This document shows positions 16,521-25,476 of a DNA stretch of 64,000 nucleotides, one piece after another. Source of the stretch: an uncultured Bacteroides sp. (lineage in GTDB: Bacteria; Bacteroidota; Bacteroidia; Bacteroidales; Bacteroidaceae); the NCBI RefSeq assembly GCF_959029255.1, contig NZ_CAUFUE010000006.1, positions 132,635 to 196,634 on the forward strand. Direction: 5' to 3'. Below the pieces are notes generated by a model. The model saw only the letters and a program-made list of their open reading frames with translations, did no database searches and had not been told where the DNA came from. Within the stretch, counting starts at the first letter, position 1. The number at the start of each line of letters is the position of its first letter. A program made the position numbers and the translations under genes.

Positions 16521-19500
16521 TTAGAAAGTAATATTGGTTCCAAACACAAAACTACGGCTACGCGGATAACGATTGTAGTCCATACCGCAAGTCAAGCCGG
16601 TCTGTACGTCCACTTCGGGGTCGTAACCGGAGTATCCTGTAATGATAAAGAGGTTTGAACCACTAACATAAAGCCGAAGTTTTGAAAGCCCCCACTTTTT
16701 AGTTAACTGTTGAGGCAACGTGTAACCAATCGTAATGTCTTGGCAACGCAGGAATGAACCATCTTCAATAAAATAAGAATGAGTCACTTTCTTTGTAACA
16801 TCAGTTGGATTCCATAATGTTTTGCCTGCATTCATGGCAAGATATTGTTCTACGGTATTTTCAAGATAAGTATTCTTGTACATGCACTCACCATCTTCAC
16901 GCGTGTAAGCCCAACGATTTGTAAACTTGGCAAGAATATTGTTGAAGTTATTCTTGTTACCCTCCGAAGAAGACAACTGATAGGCTGTAGCATTGTTTAC
17001 ATCAAAGCCAACCATATAGTTGAAGTTAGCCGTAAAATCAAGACCTTTCCATTGTCCGCTTAAACCAAAACCTCCTTGAAATTTAGGATTAGTATTACCG
17101 ATAACAGTACGGTCATTTTCGTCAATTATACCATCAGGTTTCCCATCGGGGCCGCTAATATCTTTGAATTTAATCTTACCCGGAAGCGTCGCTTCACCGG
17201 AATTACTGCTTTCATATACCGTATTAATAATAGTACCTTCTTTAGGAACCGCCAAGAAATTCTGATTAGGGTCAAAATCGAATTCATCTGGGCTATACAA
17301 GCCATCATAGATAAAACCATAAATCAAACCTACTTGGTCACCTACTTTCAAACAGTAATCATTAAAACTTGATTTCCAACGGCTATTCTGATCCCAGATT
17401 ACATCATCCGTATCATTCAGCTTATCAACCACCATCTTATTGAAACCAAATGTCAGATTTCCACTCAAGACATAGTCTTTACCACGAAGGATATCACCGT
17501 TTATACTCAACTCAAAACCCTTGTTGGTCACCTGACCTATATTTCGCATCTGCTGAGTGTAACCGGCAGTAGTAATAATATCTGACTTATAAAGTAAATC
17601 TTTTGTTGTATTCCAATAGAATTCCGGCGTAATAGTCAACCTGTCATTGAAAAGCCCCAAATCAAAAGCAACGTTACGCGTTAATGTTGTTTCCCATTTA
17701 ATTTTAGGATTGGCAAAAGTTTTATCACCGGAATTACCATACCATGACTCCAGTGTACTTGTATTTCCTTCATTAAAAGCCGGGCCATTCTCTGTATTCA
17801 TGGTATAAAGATAACGCCAAGAATCATCATCAATACGATTGTTACCAGCCATACCAATAGCGGCACGCAACTTCAAATTACTAATGAGCTCATTATTTTC
17901 CAAAAATCCCTCCTTGGAAATAACCCATGCGGCAGATACAGAAGGGAAATAGCCCCATTGTTCACCCGGAGCAAATTTGGTAGAACCATCGGCACGCATC
18001 GTCACTGAAGCTAAATACTTATGATCGTAATTGTAACTTGCCTGGCCAAAGAAAGAAGCTGTACGATCGGGAGTAGAAATTGAAGTCGTAGCTACCCACG
18101 GAGTTCCCAAGTTCATATTCTCAATCGCTTTATCTGCAGTAATGTTACGTCCGAAGTAACGGTTCTTCATATAATTCTCTTTCGTTACCTTATTTTGGAT
18201 TTCCTGACCCAGCAAGAAAGAGAAATTATGCAAATGATTCAAATCGAAACCATAAGAAGCAGTATTTGTCCAAAGATACTTTTCAGTTCTCTTATTTTTG
18301 ATTTCTGCAACTCCAAGTTTATTGTTTTTCTGACCTACATCAGTCAAAGCACCATGGAATGCGTTTTCATCTTTAAAATCAATATAGTGAGCTGCTTCTG
18401 TACGCAATACCAAACCTTTGATAGGAGTCCATTCTAAAGCGAACTGGTTAGTATAACTATAAGCATGCTTTTTCAGCGTATTCTGTCCAATATCACTTTT
18501 CGGATTACTGTATTCAAATATAGCCTCATCATCGGGATCAACTGTTGCGGGATCCCAAAAAGCGAATTCACGTAAACCATTAGTTGGACGATATTGCAGT
18601 ACATCAATAATACCGCCACTACCCACTTTGTCACCACCGGCACCTGTATCACGACGATAAGTAAACTTAGGATTTAATTGCAAAGACAAGTTCTTTGTTA
18701 ACTGAATATTCATTTTAATATTCAAGTTAGTACGACGAACACCCGAACCCAAAATAATACCATTATCCTCTGAATTGGTAAGAGATGCGTTAAAACGGAA
18801 CTTCTCACTACCTCCTCCAACTGTAACATTAGTAGAATAGTTCAAAGGAGTTTCCCCCATTACTTCATCCTGCCAATCATGTGTTGTTACACGTTTATAG
18901 ATATCAAGATCAAGCGGATTACCAAAATTTGCACGGAAGAATTTGGCATTGGAACTACGGTTACCATTAGCGGCAGCCCAGTCATACTGATAACGAGTAA
19001 AATCGTACGCATCCATCAGTTCCAATTTCTTCGAAAGCTTGCTAATAGACATCTGGGCATTCAAACCGACAGTTACTCTTCCTTCTTTAGCTGATTTCGT
19101 AGTTACCACAACTACACCGTTACCCCCTTTTGCACCATAAATAGCAGTCAGAGAAGCATCTTTCAATACATCAATGGAAGCAATATCCGAAGGAGGAATA
19201 TCGTTAATGTTATCTGTTTGAAAACCATCAACAATATAAAGCGGATCATTACTTTGTGTTACTGACGTCCCCCCCCTGACGCGAATGTTGATATCAGCAC
19301 CCGGAGCACCATCGACAGTAGTTACCTGCACACCGGCAATTTTACCTTGCAAGGCAACGGCAGCAGAAGTTACAGGAACAGCGGCTAGTTTAGCACCCGA
19401 GATAGAGCCAACAGAGCCTGTTAAATCTTTTCTTGCTTTACTTCCACCATAACCAATAACCACCACTTCTTCAAGTGCTTGTGAATCATCTTTTAAAACA

Positions 19501-19850
19501 ATCTTTAATTCTTTACCGGCCACAGCATCCACTTCTTGTGTTTCCATGCCGACATAAGAGATTACTAATTTCTTCCCTTTACCGACTGATATGGTAAAGT
19601 GACCATCCAAATCGGTGGTAACACCATTTGAGGTATTACCCTTTTCCACCACTGTGGCACCAATAATAGTTTCCCCTGTAGAATCTAATACAGTACCTTT
19701 TACAGTAATGTTTTGAGCAAACGCCCCAACCGGCACCATTAATAATAGCGCCAATAGCAGGAGTAATCTGCTTTTCATCTTTCCATCTTTTTGTTTCATG
19801 ATAGCATTACTTTGGTTAAACAATATATTTAATTTATTATACACTTTCAT
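16521..19850 (-). CDS. susC-like: SusC/RagA family TonB-dependent outer-membrane transporter
   Basis: About 1109 residues. The signal peptide (SRLLLLLALLLMVPVGAFAQ) is followed by a carboxypeptidase-regulatory-like domain (ITVKGTVLDSTGETIIGATVVEKG), a TonB box and plug region (EEVVVIGYGG ... NIRVRGGTS ... DPLYIVDGFQ), and a 22-strand barrel ending in a terminal Phe. It should import pectin oligosaccharides with its SusD partner. The chosen ATG 19850 overlaps the pectinesterase stop as ATGA, with AAGGTGGAA upstream. ATG 19799 (MKQKDGK) is an alternative that gives a shorter leader. Transcription comes from the promoter upstream of pectinesterase. Confidence 0.95.
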   Translation of the reverse strand: MKVYNKLNILFNQSNAIMKQKDGKMKSRLLLLLALLLMVPVGAFAQNITVKGTVLDSTGETIIGATVVEKGNTSNGVTTDLDGHFTISVGKGKKLVISYVGMETQEVDAVAGKELKIVLKDDSQALEEVVVIGYGGSKARKDLTGSVGSISGAKLAAVPVTSAAVALQGKIAGVQVTTVDGAPGADINIRVRGGTSVTQSNDPLYIVDGFQTDNINDIPPSDIASIDVLKDASLTAIYGAKGGNGVVVVTTKSAKEGRVTVGLNAQMSISKLSKKLELMDAYDFTRYQYDWAAANGNRSSNAKFFRANFGNPLDLDIYKRVTTHDWQDEVMGETPLNYSTNVTVGGGSEKFRFNASLTNSEDNGIILGSGVRRTNLNIKMNIQLTKNLSLQLNPKFTYRRDTGAGGDKVGSGGIIDVLQYRPTNGLREFAFWDPATVDPDDEAIFEYSNPKSDIGQNTLKKHAYSYTNQFALEWTPIKGLVLRTEAAHYIDFKDENAFHGALTDVGQKNNKLGVAEIKNKRTEKYLWTNTASYGFDLNHLHNFSFLLGQEIQNKVTKENYMKNRYFGRNITADKAIENMNLGTPWVATTSISTPDRTASFFGQASYNYDHKYLASVTMRADGSTKFAPGEQWGYFPSVSAAWVISKEGFLENNELISNLKLRAAIGMAGNNRIDDDSWRYLYTMNTENGPAFNEGNTSTLESWYGNSGDKTFANPKIKWETTLTRNVAFDLGLFNDRLTITPEFYWNTTKDLLYKSDIITTAGYTQQMRNIGQVTNKGFELSINGDILRGKDYVLSGNLTFGFNKMVVDKLNDTDDVIWDQNSRWKSSFNDYCLKVGDQVGLIYGFIYDGLYSPDEFDFDPNQNFLAVPKEGTIINTVYESSNSGEATLPGKIKFKDISGPDGKPDGIIDENDRTVIGNTNPKFQGGFGLSGQWKGLDFTANFNYMVGFDVNNATAYQLSSSEGNKNNFNNILAKFTNRWAYTREDGECMYKNTYLENTVEQYLAMNAGKTLWNPTDVTKKVTHSYFIEDGSFLRCQDITIGYTLPQQLTKKWGLSKLRLYVSGSNLFIITGYSGYDPEVDVQTGLTCGMDYNRYPRSRSFVFGTNITF

Positions 19851-20893
19851 TTCCACCTTTCAACATTACCTAATACCCTCCTGATAGTATATTCCTTCGC
19901 CTCCTTCTTCGTCAGCTCCTTAATGCCCGCCCACTTCGCGCGTCCACTCATATCAGCACCTTTACCGGTATTATTGTATTCATACAGATGGAGGTCTTTA
20001 CTCGTAGCGGCATACTCCATGTGCCAAGTGGTAGGCCAACCTTCCGGATGCATTTGTTCACACATCACCGAATTCAGAATAGCTACTTTAGGATAATTAT
20101 GCCATGGACGACCGATAGCAACAGGCTTGCCATCGTCTCCGGGACGGGGGCTATCCGGCATATAAGTGAAGTTGCACTGATTGAACACAAAACCATATTT
20201 CTGATTTTTGGGAGTAGAGGGAGCAGTTATCCAACCACCACCCCAGCTGCGAATTTCGCAAGACTGGAAATAACCGATTCCTCCTCCGTAGATGTAATCG
20301 GTACGTCCCACAATCAGACAGTTCAGAAAATAATTAAGCATGCCGTCTTTTCTTAAAAGTACGGTATCCTGATAACCTAAGATATCACAATTACGGAATA
20401 TGAGTTTATTGCCACACAGGGTGAGTGCCAAAGCCTGGCCTACAGGACCGGCGGTATTTTCTACCGTCAGATTTTCCACCACACACCCATCAGCCATTAC
20501 GGTTAGAGTGGCCGAAGTACGAACCAAATCGGCATTATCTTTCCACAAAGCCCATGACTCCGCCGGACACTTATTTCCGGTCTCCGGACTTTTACAATCG
20601 TATATATGATAACTGATAATTGTATGGGAACGTTCCTCTCCTCTCAGTGTAAGATTCTTCTTGCTTTGGGGAACAATGAGTTTTTCCTGATCATATTTTC
20701 CTTTCTTTATATATATGACAAAACGCTTGTCACTATTATCAGGAACAGCGTTGATGGCCGCTTGCAGTGTACGGTAATCACCACTACCATCTTGCGCAAC
20801 AATTAAATCCGCATCCTGTGTTTTTGCAAAACAAGCAACGCTTCCTGTTGTGCTAATCAATAAAGCAAACAATGCAATGAATGTGTTTCTCAT
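19847..20893 (-). CDS. Pectin methylesterase (CE8)
   Basis: 348 residues with a signal peptide. The family's residues are all present: GQALAL (Gln153), GYQDTVLL (Gln175, Asp176 acid/base), GRTDYIYGG (Asp199 nucleophile) and GRPW (Arg262, Trp264). It removes methyl groups from homogalacturonan, giving acidic pectin for lyases and polygalacturonases. It is the first gene of the operon with SusC, SusD and the DUF5123 lipoprotein, and its stop overlaps the SusC start. The promoter carries the shared 21-bp direct repeat. The signal peptide ends SVACFAK, so periplasmic location is more likely than lipidation. Confidence 0.95.
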   Translation of the reverse strand: MRNTFIALFALLISTTGSVACFAKTQDADLIVAQDGSGDYRTLQAAINAVPDNSDKRFVIYIKKGKYDQEKLIVPQSKKNLTLRGEERSHTIISYHIYDCKSPETGNKCPAESWALWKDNADLVRTSATLTVMADGCVVENLTVENTAGPVGQALALTLCGNKLIFRNCDILGYQDTVLLRKDGMLNYFLNCLIVGRTDYIYGGGIGYFQSCEIRSWGGGWITAPSTPKNQKYGFVFNQCNFTYMPDSPRPGDDGKPVAIGRPWHNYPKVAILNSVMCEQMHPEGWPTTWHMEYAATSKDLHLYEYNNTGKGADMSGRAKWAGIKELTKKEAKEYTIRRVLGNVERWK

Positions 20894-20930
20894 AATAAAA
20901 AGTATTATAGTAGCGTTATATATTTCACTG

Positions 20931-20984
20931 CAAAAGTCAAAAAAAGAAAGACGTTAAAGGAAGAAAAATTATCGTAATAGGTGG
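20931..20984 (-). promoter_or_regulatory. HTCS-type promoter of the pectinesterase-SusCD operon
   Basis: The plus strand shows AGGAAG (20958-20963) and AGGTGG (20979-20984), a direct repeat with a 21-bp period. The -7-like element GACTTTTG (minus strand, 20931-20938) lies exactly 19 bp downstream of the repeat. Three other promoters in the locus have the same geometry. The distal half also takes part in an inverted repeat with TTTTTCCACCTA near 21014-21025. Confidence 0.75.
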
Positions 20985-21030
20985 AAAAAATATTATTTAC
21001 ACATAATAACCAATTTTTCCACCTACACGG

Positions 21031-21122
21031 TAAACGATAATTTAATGAAGAATGAAGAATTAGGCTGCGCTACACAAGCATGCCGCAAGGTAATTCTTCA
21101 TTCTTCATTTCCCTTCATTCCC
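21031..21122. repeat. Palindromic intergenic element R1
   Basis: Perfect 19-bp inverted arms (21044-21062 and 21091-21109, built of GAAGAAT units) flank a 28-bp core beginning GGCTGCGCTAC. The left flank TAAACGATAATTTAATGAAG and the right flank TTTCCCTTCATTCCC also occur at R2. It lies just past the GH3 stop and could end transcription. Confidence 0.85.
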
Positions 21123-21133
21123 ATTTACTAATC

Positions 21134-23722
21134 TTATTCTATAGTAATAGAATATTGTTGCAGGTCTTCCATGCGGGAACTTCCCCCCACCATGAGGTCG
21201 TACTTACCGGCACAGACTCTCACGGTATTAGTTTGAGCATCCCACCATTCCAGATTCTTATCATCCAATTCAAATTCCACATCCACTGTTTCTCCGGCAG
21301 GAATGGAAACACGCTTGAAAGCACGCAGGGTTTTGCTTGGCCCTTCCGGGTCGTCCTGTTTCTTCAGATATACCTGCACAACTTCTTCTCCATCACGTTG
21401 ACCCGCATTTGTTACGGGAACAGTCAGTTTCAGGGTTTCGCCGGCAGAAATTTTATCCTTTGCCATTACCGCCTGTCCGTACTTGAATGTCGTATAACTC
21501 AAGCCATAGCCAAATGGAAAGAGAGGAGCCTCATTCATATACCGGTAGGTTCTACCCGTCATGTTGTAATCTTCAAAATCGGGAAGTTGGGATATATTAC
21601 GATAGAATGTCACCGGTAATCTTCCCGCCGGGTTGTAATCGCCAAACAGCACTTCCGCCACTGCCCTGCCACCCGCCTGACCGGGATACCAAGCTTGCAA
21701 AATAGCTTCACACTCTTTTGTTTCCGGTTCCATGCCGATGGGTGAACCGGAACAATTGACGAATATCACCTTCTTTCCGGCACGGTGCAGAGCGGTTATC
21801 AACTCACGCTGAACAGCCGGTAATTCAATATCCGTACGGTCACCTTTCTTGAAACCGGGCAGATTGACACCCATTTCTTCTCCTTCGAGCGAAGGAGATA
21901 TGCCACCTGCAAAAATAATGATATCCGCATCCTTCACTTTTTCCACCGACTTCCGTATATCGACCTCTTTCTTGAAACCAAGGTCAAAGTTCAGTTGCGC
22001 GTCACTCCTCAAATATTCAAAATCAAGCTCGATAGTATATGACTTTCCCGCCTGTACCTTTAAAGCATACGTAGTTCCCCGTCCACCGTGTTTATTGGAA
22101 AAACTCTTCACCTCCTCATTGTCGATGCGCAGACGGCCGGAACCATAACTATAAATCTCAAAGACAACTTCGCCTGACTGTTCCGGGGTAAACACACTGT
22201 TATAGGTTGCCGAGAAGTCCGTCAGATTCACACCGGGTGCAAACACCGTAGCTCCTGAAGTACAGAAATGGAAAGGAGTAGTGACTTGCGCAGTAGCCAC
22301 CGGATTTCCCTCACGCGTCACATTATTCCAATAATTTGCACTGAAACCTGGACCATCTTCCGATTTGCACTGATTGAATGCACTTTGAATCAAAGTACGT
22401 TCCACCCATCCGCAACCCTGCTCATAGATAAGTTTATCATCGGCACCCAACGCATTTCTCACTCCGTCCAGAATTGTAACAGTGCGCAAAGGCATACCAT
22501 TGTAATTACCCCATTGCATAACCGAGTCGTTAGCGTTCGGCCCCATAACGGCAACCTTCAGCCCACCCCGTATCAAAGGCAGGAAATTATCCTTATTCAT
22601 AAGCAGCGTCATAGACTTACGGGCCACGTCAAGCGCCAAAGAATCGTGTACCGACGAAGCGACTACGGAGAAAGGTATTTTTGTCCAGGATACCTCTGAA
22701 GGGTCATCCATTTCTCCCAAAGCAAAACGGGCAGCCAACAGGCGTTTCACGGAAGTATCGATAGCCTCTTCGGAAATCAACCCTTGCTTCACACCTTCCA
22801 CCAACTTTTTATAACTGGAGCCACATTCCAAATCAGTCCCGCTCAGCACCGCAGCGGCAGAAGCCGATTCCGCATCAGGATGAGTGCGATGGCCGCGTTC
22901 ATTATAGAAATCGGCGATGGCACCGCAATCAGAGAGTACAATACCATCGAAGCCCCATTCGCCTCGCAAAATCTGCATCAGCAAACGATTGCTGCCGCAA
23001 CAGGGTTCACCTTCAAAACGATTATAAGCACACATCACCTCTTTCACCTTCCCCTCTTTCACCAATGCTTCAAAAGCAGGCAGATAGGTTTCATACAAAT
23101 CACGGGGATTGATATCGGCCGCATCAAACGAATGCCGGTTCCATTCCGGACCGGAATGTACCGCAAAATGCTTGGCGCATGCATGCAGCTTGTCATATTT
23201 CCCATCATTGGAACCTTGCAGTCCCTTCACTGCCATCACTCCCATACGACTTGTCAGGTAAGGGTCTTCCCCGTATGTTTCTATTCCCCTGCCCCAGCGC
23301 GGGTCACGATAAATGTTTATCGTCGGCGTCCACATCGTCAGACCCTGATAGCGTTCATAACTTCCCTGAGAGGTATAATAAGCATTCTTTGCACGAGCCT
23401 CATCGGACACGGCATCGAATACATTGTACACCGTTTCGGGAGAAAAGGAGGCAGCCATACCTATCGGCTGTGGAAAGACCGTTGCCAACCCGGCACGAGC
23501 CACGCCATGGAGCGCTTCATTCCACCAGTTATAAGGTTTAATACCCAACCGCTCCACCGGTTTGGACCCATCCATCATGAGTGATACTTTTTCTTCCAAG
23601 GTAAGTTCCTTCACCAAAAGTTCGGCACGCTTCTCGGGAGACAGAGAAGTATTTTTATAAGTTGACTGATTGCAGCCCGTCAACAACAAGGCAGATAACA
23701 GATAAATAAGTTTGTGTCTCAT
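21134..23722 (-). CDS. GH3 family glycosidase with PA14 insertion, lipoprotein
   Basis: 862 residues from ATG 23722 (MRHKLIYLLSALLLTGC, lipobox Cys). Longer frames start upstream of the promoter. The GH3 N-terminal barrel contains the catalytic Asp in GIVLSDCGAI and the substrate-binding CAKHFAVHSGPE. The C-terminal sandwich is split by a PA14 module (about 440-590, GSGRLRIDNEEV), and an Fn3-like domain ends the protein. The family covers beta-glucosidases, beta-xylosidases and related exo-enzymes, and the sequence is closest in style to the xylosidase/glucosidase group. In a pectin locus it may trim side chains (inference). It is transcribed alone from its own HTCS-type promoter, divergent from GH28. 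Confidence 0.9.
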   Translation of the reverse strand: MRHKLIYLLSALLLTGCNQSTYKNTSLSPEKRAELLVKELTLEEKVSLMMDGSKPVERLGIKPYNWWNEALHGVARAGLATVFPQPIGMAASFSPETVYNVFDAVSDEARAKNAYYTSQGSYERYQGLTMWTPTINIYRDPRWGRGIETYGEDPYLTSRMGVMAVKGLQGSNDGKYDKLHACAKHFAVHSGPEWNRHSFDAADINPRDLYETYLPAFEALVKEGKVKEVMCAYNRFEGEPCCGSNRLLMQILRGEWGFDGIVLSDCGAIADFYNERGHRTHPDAESASAAAVLSGTDLECGSSYKKLVEGVKQGLISEEAIDTSVKRLLAARFALGEMDDPSEVSWTKIPFSVVASSVHDSLALDVARKSMTLLMNKDNFLPLIRGGLKVAVMGPNANDSVMQWGNYNGMPLRTVTILDGVRNALGADDKLIYEQGCGWVERTLIQSAFNQCKSEDGPGFSANYWNNVTREGNPVATAQVTTPFHFCTSGATVFAPGVNLTDFSATYNSVFTPEQSGEVVFEIYSYGSGRLRIDNEEVKSFSNKHGGRGTTYALKVQAGKSYTIELDFEYLRSDAQLNFDLGFKKEVDIRKSVEKVKDADIIIFAGGISPSLEGEEMGVNLPGFKKGDRTDIELPAVQRELITALHRAGKKVIFVNCSGSPIGMEPETKECEAILQAWYPGQAGGRAVAEVLFGDYNPAGRLPVTFYRNISQLPDFEDYNMTGRTYRYMNEAPLFPFGYGLSYTTFKYGQAVMAKDKISAGETLKLTVPVTNAGQRDGEEVVQVYLKKQDDPEGPSKTLRAFKRVSIPAGETVDVEFELDDKNLEWWDAQTNTVRVCAGKYDLMVGGSSRMEDLQQYSITIE

Positions 23723-23751
23723 ACATTTTATATATATTAGATTTCTGATTG

Positions 23752-23805
23752 CAAAAATCACAATAATAAAATTAATATAGGAGGAAAATTCATTGGAAAA
23801 GGTGG
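23752..23805 (-). promoter_or_regulatory. HTCS-type promoter of the GH3 gene
   Basis: AGGAGG (23779-23784) and AGGTGG (23800-23805) on the plus strand repeat with a 21-bp period. The -7-like GATTTTTG (minus strand, 23752-23759) is 19 bp away. The start codon is 29 nt further down. Confidence 0.75.
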
Positions 23806-23811
23806 ATAAGT

Positions 23812-23865
23812 CCTCCTTTATCCACAAATATTCCCCCTCCGCCATCCGATGATTGCCTATTTTTG
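23812..23865 (+). promoter_or_regulatory. HTCS-type promoter of the GH28 gene
   Basis: CCTCCT (23812-23817) and CCCCCT (23833-23838) lie on the plus strand with a 21-bp period. The -7 element TATTTTTG (23858-23865) fits the consensus and starts after a 19-bp gap. The orientation is opposite to the adjacent GH3 site, matching the divergent genes. Confidence 0.8.
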
Positions 23866-23901
23866 CCCATCATATTTAGTCACACCTTATATAGAATTTT
23901 A

Positions 23902-25359
23902 ATGAGACGTTTATCTATTTTATTGATGGGATTGATGGTAGCGGTAACTGCCGCATCCCGAACATTCGACATGAAACTTTTGGGAGCAGACACCAAAGGT
24001 ATCACCCCATGCACGCAACTAATCAACCAAACCATTGAAAAAGCCGCCGCCGAAGGGGGTGGTACCCTTTATTTTCCGGCAGGAACTTACCTCACGGCTA
24101 CCATTCACATGAAAAGTAATATTACCCTGAATCTTGAATCCGGCGCGGTCCTTCGTTTCTCGGACAGGTTCGAAGATTATCTCCCCTTCGTCACCCTGCG
24201 TTGGGAAGGAACAGTGATGCAGAGTTTATCTCCGCTCATCTACGCACGTTCTGCAGACAACCTCACCATCACAGGACGTGGGACATTAGACGGAAACGGC
24301 TTCAAATGGTGGCAATGGGAGTATGATACCCGGAAAAAAATAAAAGACAACGGAGGCAAGTTACCTTCTCTTGATAAACTGCAACAGATGTGGACTGATG
24401 CCAATAAAGACCTTGAAATATCCGAATATTACAAACCTTCCCTGGAACGCCGCATGTTCCGTCCGCCCTTTATCCAGTTCTACGAATGCAGCAATGTGAT
24501 GATAGAGAATGTGAAGATTATAAACTCTCCCTTCTGGACGGTCAATCCGGCCTTCTGTGATAATGTCACCGTACAGGGGGTAACGATAAACAACCCGTCC
24601 AGCGACCCGAAAGGGCCGAATACCGACGGCATCAACCCGAGTTCCTGCCGCAACGTGCGGATATCGAACTGTTTTATCAGCGTAGGAGACGATTGCATCA
24701 CCATCAAATCCGGTCGTGATGCCGACGGGCGGAAATATGGAAAAGCATGCGAGAACATCACGATTACAAATTGCATCATGCTTTCCGGCCATGGCGGTGT
24801 AGTGATAGGGAGCGAAATGTCCGGCGGTGTGAAAAGAGTGGCGATATCAAATTGCGTATTCGACGGTACCAATGCCGGTATCCGGTTGAAAGCTTCCCGT
24901 GGACGTGGCGGAGTGGTGGAAGACATCCGGGTAGATAATATTGTGATGAAGAACATTCAAGGGGATGCTTTTATCTTCGACCTGTTCTATGACCGCCTGT
25001 CGAAAGTGGAACCTGTGAGCGAGCGCACTCCCATATTCAGGAATATCCATTTGAGCAACATCACGGGAAATGATATCAAGCGGATAGGTTATATGAAAGG
25101 TATAGAGGAAATGCCCATCAGCGAGTTGTCTTTCTCCAATGTAAACATGACAGCCCAACAAGGCTTTCAAGCAGAAACCGCCACCGACTTACGATTCAAT
25201 AATGTCAGTTTTACGGTAGAAGAAGGAACTTCTCTCAGCATCAAGCAGTGCAAGAATGTGTTTCTGAATGATGTACGTTCAAAGAAACCGGTAGCGGATG
25301 AACCGGTAGTAAAGATTGAAGAGGGGGAGAATGTGGTGATGGTGAATTGCGGGAAGTAA
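23902..25359 (+). CDS. GH28 polygalacturonase
   Basis: 485 residues from ATG 23902. An upstream in-frame TTG lies within the -7 element and is excluded. After a signal peptide comes a parallel beta-helix with all GH28 motifs: NTDG (240-243), GDD (262-264, catalytic Asp263/264), GHGG (296-299) and RLK (328-330). It hydrolyses alpha-1,4 galacturonan links, probably in the periplasm. It is transcribed divergently from GH3 with a shared regulatory region, and convergently to the pectate lyase gene, with R2 between them. Confidence 0.95.
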   Translation: MRRLSILLMGLMVAVTAASRTFDMKLLGADTKGITPCTQLINQTIEKAAAEGGGTLYFPAGTYLTATIHMKSNITLNLESGAVLRFSDRFEDYLPFVTLRWEGTVMQSLSPLIYARSADNLTITGRGTLDGNGFKWWQWEYDTRKKIKDNGGKLPSLDKLQQMWTDANKDLEISEYYKPSLERRMFRPPFIQFYECSNVMIENVKIINSPFWTVNPAFCDNVTVQGVTINNPSSDPKGPNTDGINPSSCRNVRISNCFISVGDDCITIKSGRDADGRKYGKACENITITNCIMLSGHGGVVIGSEMSGGVKRVAISNCVFDGTNAGIRLKASRGRGGVVEDIRVDNIVMKNIQGDAFIFDLFYDRLSKVEPVSERTPIFRNIHLSNITGNDIKRIGYMKGIEEMPISELSFSNVNMTAQQGFQAETATDLRFNNVSFTVEEGTSLSIKQCKNVFLNDVRSKKPVADEPVVKIEEGENVVMVNCGK

Positions 25360-25476
25360 ACGATAATTTAATGAAGAATTAAGAATTAAGAATGAAGAAT
25401 TACCTTGCGGCATGCTTACGTAGCGCAGCCTAATTCTTCATTCTTCATTCTTAATTCTTCATTTCCCTTAATTCCC
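25360..25476. repeat. Palindromic intergenic element R2
   Basis: 33-bp arms (25370-25402 and 25431-25463, 32/33 matched) flank a 28-bp core that is the R1 core in reverse orientation (26/28 identical). The outer flanks have the same orientation as in R1. It fills the whole gap between the convergent GH28 and lyase genes and could terminate both. Confidence 0.85.

Noticed and set aside
20958..21025. Inverted repeat TAGGTGGAAAAA / TTTTTCCACCTA as the main operator of the pectinesterase promoter
   Set aside because: It is real at this site but absent from the other three promoters of the locus. The 21-bp direct repeat is common to all four.
22784..23584. 266-codon plus-strand ORF opposite the GH3 gene
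   Set aside because: It lies wholly antisense to conserved GH3 catalytic sequence and is a composition shadow. The same applies to long antisense frames at 29049-29597, 40556-41152 and 45627-46250.
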